A stretch of DNA of 37,298 nt from assembly GCF_000733295.1 (NCBI RefSeq), contig NZ_JPMI01000135.1:1-37298 (forward strand), read 5' to 3'. The first letter of the stretch is position 1, and every line of letters starts with the position of its first letter. Source of the stretch: Archangium violaceum Cb vi76 (GTDB lineage Bacteria > Myxococcota > Myxococcia > Myxococcales > Myxococcaceae). The translations under genes and the position numbers were made by a program. The notes below the pieces were generated by a model. The model was not told where the DNA came from and did no database searches. It worked only from the letters and a program-made list of their open reading frames with translations. Shown here one piece after another: positions 35,834 to 37,298 of this stretch.

Positions 35834-36450
35834 GCGGCGCTGCTCTCCGGGCGCGATACGGCGAGAAGATCCCTGCACTCGCGCAGCATTCCCTCCCAGG
35901 CGCCCGGGTCCTTCACCGCCGCCTGTCCGGCCGCCCGCAGCAGGTCGAGCATGCAGAGGAGCTGGGCATGCGTGGGTGCTCCGCCCCGCGCCTGGAGCAG
36001 TCCGAGTGGAAGGGACGCGGGCACGCCGCCGCCCAGCTCCAGCATCCGCGTGAGCAGCGTGTCGAGCACGTCCGCCACCTGGAGCTCGGGCGGGTGCTCC
36101 GCGCGCACCACCGGCAGCCCCGTCTCGTTCCACGCGAGCATCCCCCCGCGCAGGTTCATCACCCGCTGGAAGCCCTGACGCACGAGCTGCGCGGCGGCCC
36201 GGCCCGAGCGCACCCCGGAACGGCACACCATCACCAGCTCCGCGTCACGTGGCCAGCTCCCGGCCTCCTGCTCCACCGTACTCAGCGGCACGAGCTTCGC
36301 CCCCAGGATGTGCCCGAGCAGTCCGTCGAACTCCGAGGGCTCGCGCACGTCCACCAGCCGCACCTCGTTCCGCTCCCCGGCCACCGCGCTCACGTCCACG
36401 TCCCGGTAGCCCTCCGCGTGCGGAGTACCCTTCTCGTACAGTGCGCTCAT
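35830..36450 (-). CDS. Rhodanese-domain sulfurtransferase
   Basis: A 206-residue protein. Residues ~12-115 form a rhodanese domain: VRLVDVREPSEFDGLLGHI, active-site loop VCRSGVRSGRAA with Cys76, and VMNLRGGMLAWNETGLPV. The remaining ~90 residues are a helical extension that I do not recognise. The enzyme would carry sulfane sulfur on Cys76, for example moving it between persulfide, sulfite and thiosulfate. GGAGGA precedes the ATG. It is the middle gene of the operon, 25 bases after the metallo-hydrolase stop and overlapping the exporter start by four bases. Confidence 0.9.
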   Translation of the reverse strand: MSALYEKGTPHAEGYRDVDVSAVAGERNEVRLVDVREPSEFDGLLGHILGAKLVPLSTVEQEAGSWPRDAELVMVCRSGVRSGRAAAQLVRQGFQRVMNLRGGMLAWNETGLPVVRAEHPPELQVADVLDTLLTRMLELGGGVPASLPLGLLQARGGAPTHAQLLCMLDLLRAAGQAAVKDPGAWEGMLRECRDLLAVSRPESSAA

Positions 36451-36475
36451 CGTGTGTCCTCCGTGCCGCGGGGGC

Positions 36476-37181
36476 TCAGCTCAGCACCTGGGGCACGGGC
36501 GCGGGCTTCCCGCACGCACGGTTCGCGGGCACCGCGACGTCCAGCTTCTTGGGCGGCGCCAGCTTGCGGTTGTTCATGAACTCGATGAACCACTCGCGGC
36601 TCCTGCCCGCCAGCCGCGGGTTGTGGCGCTTCTCCTCGCCGATGGTGCTCATCGTCTGGCCCGCGTAATCGTGGCCCGGGTACACCTCGGTCTCGTCCGG
36701 CAGCGTGAAGAGCTTTCGCGTGATGGCGTCGTAGAGCTGCCCGGCATCGCCATTCTGGAAGTCCGTGCGCCCACAGGAGCGGATGAGCAGCGCGTCGCCC
36801 GTGAAGAGCTTGTTGCCCACCCGGAAGCTCACGCTGTCATCCGTGTGTCCCGGCGTGGCGAGCACCTGGATGCTCAGCCCGCCCAGTGCCAGCTCCTCGC
36901 CATCCTTCACCGGCCGGTCCACGCACGGCGCTCCCGCCGCGCTCGCCGCCACCCTCGCTCCCGTCAGCTCCCTCAGCCGCCCCGCTCCCGTGACGTGGTC
37001 CGCATGGATGTGCGTCTCCAGCACCAGCACCAGCTTCAGGCCCAGCTCCTTCACCAGTTGGAGCTCCCTCTCCACCTGCTCGAGCACCGGGTCCACGAGC
37101 GCCGCCTCGCCCGTCGTCTCGTCGGCGATGAGGTAGGTGTACGTCCACGTTTTCCTGATCGAAGAGCTGTCGGAAGAGCAT
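36476..37181 (-). CDS. Persulfide dioxygenase-like MBL-fold protein (ETHE1/Blh type) with apparent frameshift
   Basis: A metallo-beta-lactamase-fold protein of the ETHE1/Blh persulfide dioxygenase group, which oxidises glutathione persulfide to sulfite. Metal ligands are visible in ETHIHADHVTGAG, TPGHTDDS, LFTGDALL and VYPGHDYAG; also FIEFMNNRKL near the end. The true N-terminus, MLFRQLFDQE (ATG 37181), is in a different frame from the body, which starts TWTYTYLIADE. Dropping one A from the AAAA (minus strand) at 37150-37153 joins them. So the sequence has either a one-base insertion (error or real mutation) or a shifted start. Without the fix, a frame open from 37252 would give an N-terminus unlike the family. 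It is first in the sulfur operon. Confidence 0.85.
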
Positions 37182-37215
37182 GTCCGCCCCCATTGCGAGG
37201 GCCGTGCCAGGGACT

Positions 37216-37292
37216 CCCTCTCCCTCTGGGAGAGGAGCCCCCCGTCGTTCAAAGGGGGGGCAAGCCCCCGGGGTGAGGGTGTTCTCAGAGGG
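37216..37292. repeat. Palindromic intergenic element, copy 4, with internal insertion
   Basis: CCCTCTCCC (37216-37224), TCT, GGGAGAGG (37228-37235) starts as in the other copies. About 30 bases then intervene, including a second hairpin GCCCCCC / GGGGGGC, before GGGGTGAGGG appears at 37270-37279. It is followed by TGTTCTCAGAGGGCGC. Confidence 0.6.
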
Positions 37293-37298
37293 CGCTGA

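Overview
The window is a very GC-rich, gene-dense chromosomal segment. It combines sigma-54-type enhancer-binding response regulators, large sensor kinases, kelch, FG-GAP and beta-helix lipoproteins, a chemoreceptor and GTG starts. This mix suggests a myxobacterium, probably of the Archangium/Cystobacter/Myxococcus group; that is inference, as no marker gene is present.

Layout. 1-5200: the end of a kelch-repeat protein, an intact Rpn-family nuclease gene, and an overlapping histidine kinase / NtrC-type regulator pair. 5234-9305: a minus-strand di-heme oxidoreductase and a secreted Cys-rich protein, then a decayed 3' end of an NtrC-type regulator gene, then an FG-GAP lipoprotein. 9351-15712: a large multi-pass membrane protein, a beta-helix lipoprotein, a degenerate receiver-like protein with an overlapping membrane protein, an MtfA-like zinc peptidase and a PTS IIA (PtsN-type) protein.

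15950-28228 is the most coherent system. It is a potassium-uptake operon: outer-membrane barrel protein, 26-residue membrane peptide, kdpF, kdpA, kdpB, kdpC, a KdpD sensor module without kinase, and a separate KinB-like membrane kinase. An AlgB-like sigma-54 activator lies on the opposite strand. A PIN toxin / excisionase-like antitoxin pair sits between the kinase and the activator. A near-consensus -24/-12 promoter precedes an outer-membrane protein gene divergent from the activator, and a weaker one precedes the operon. No OmpR-type KdpE is seen.

28245-31983: a GNAT acetyltransferase, a saccharopine-dehydrogenase-like oxidoreductase and a methyl-accepting chemotaxis protein. About 32100-34470: an island of clearly lower GC carrying a DUF262/HNH protein of the GmrSD (type IV restriction) kind. 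It abuts a second, 5'-truncated Rpn gene whose remaining 3' part closely matches the intact copy at the start of the window. 34943-37193: a minus-strand sulfur operon (persulfide-dioxygenase-like enzyme, rhodanese, TauE/SafE exporter) whose first gene has an apparent one-base frameshift.

Four copies of a short palindromic intergenic element, CCCTCTCCC-N3-GGGAGAGGG, are scattered through the window, three with a GGGGTGAGGG tail. No tRNA, rRNA, CRISPR array or complete insertion sequence was seen.
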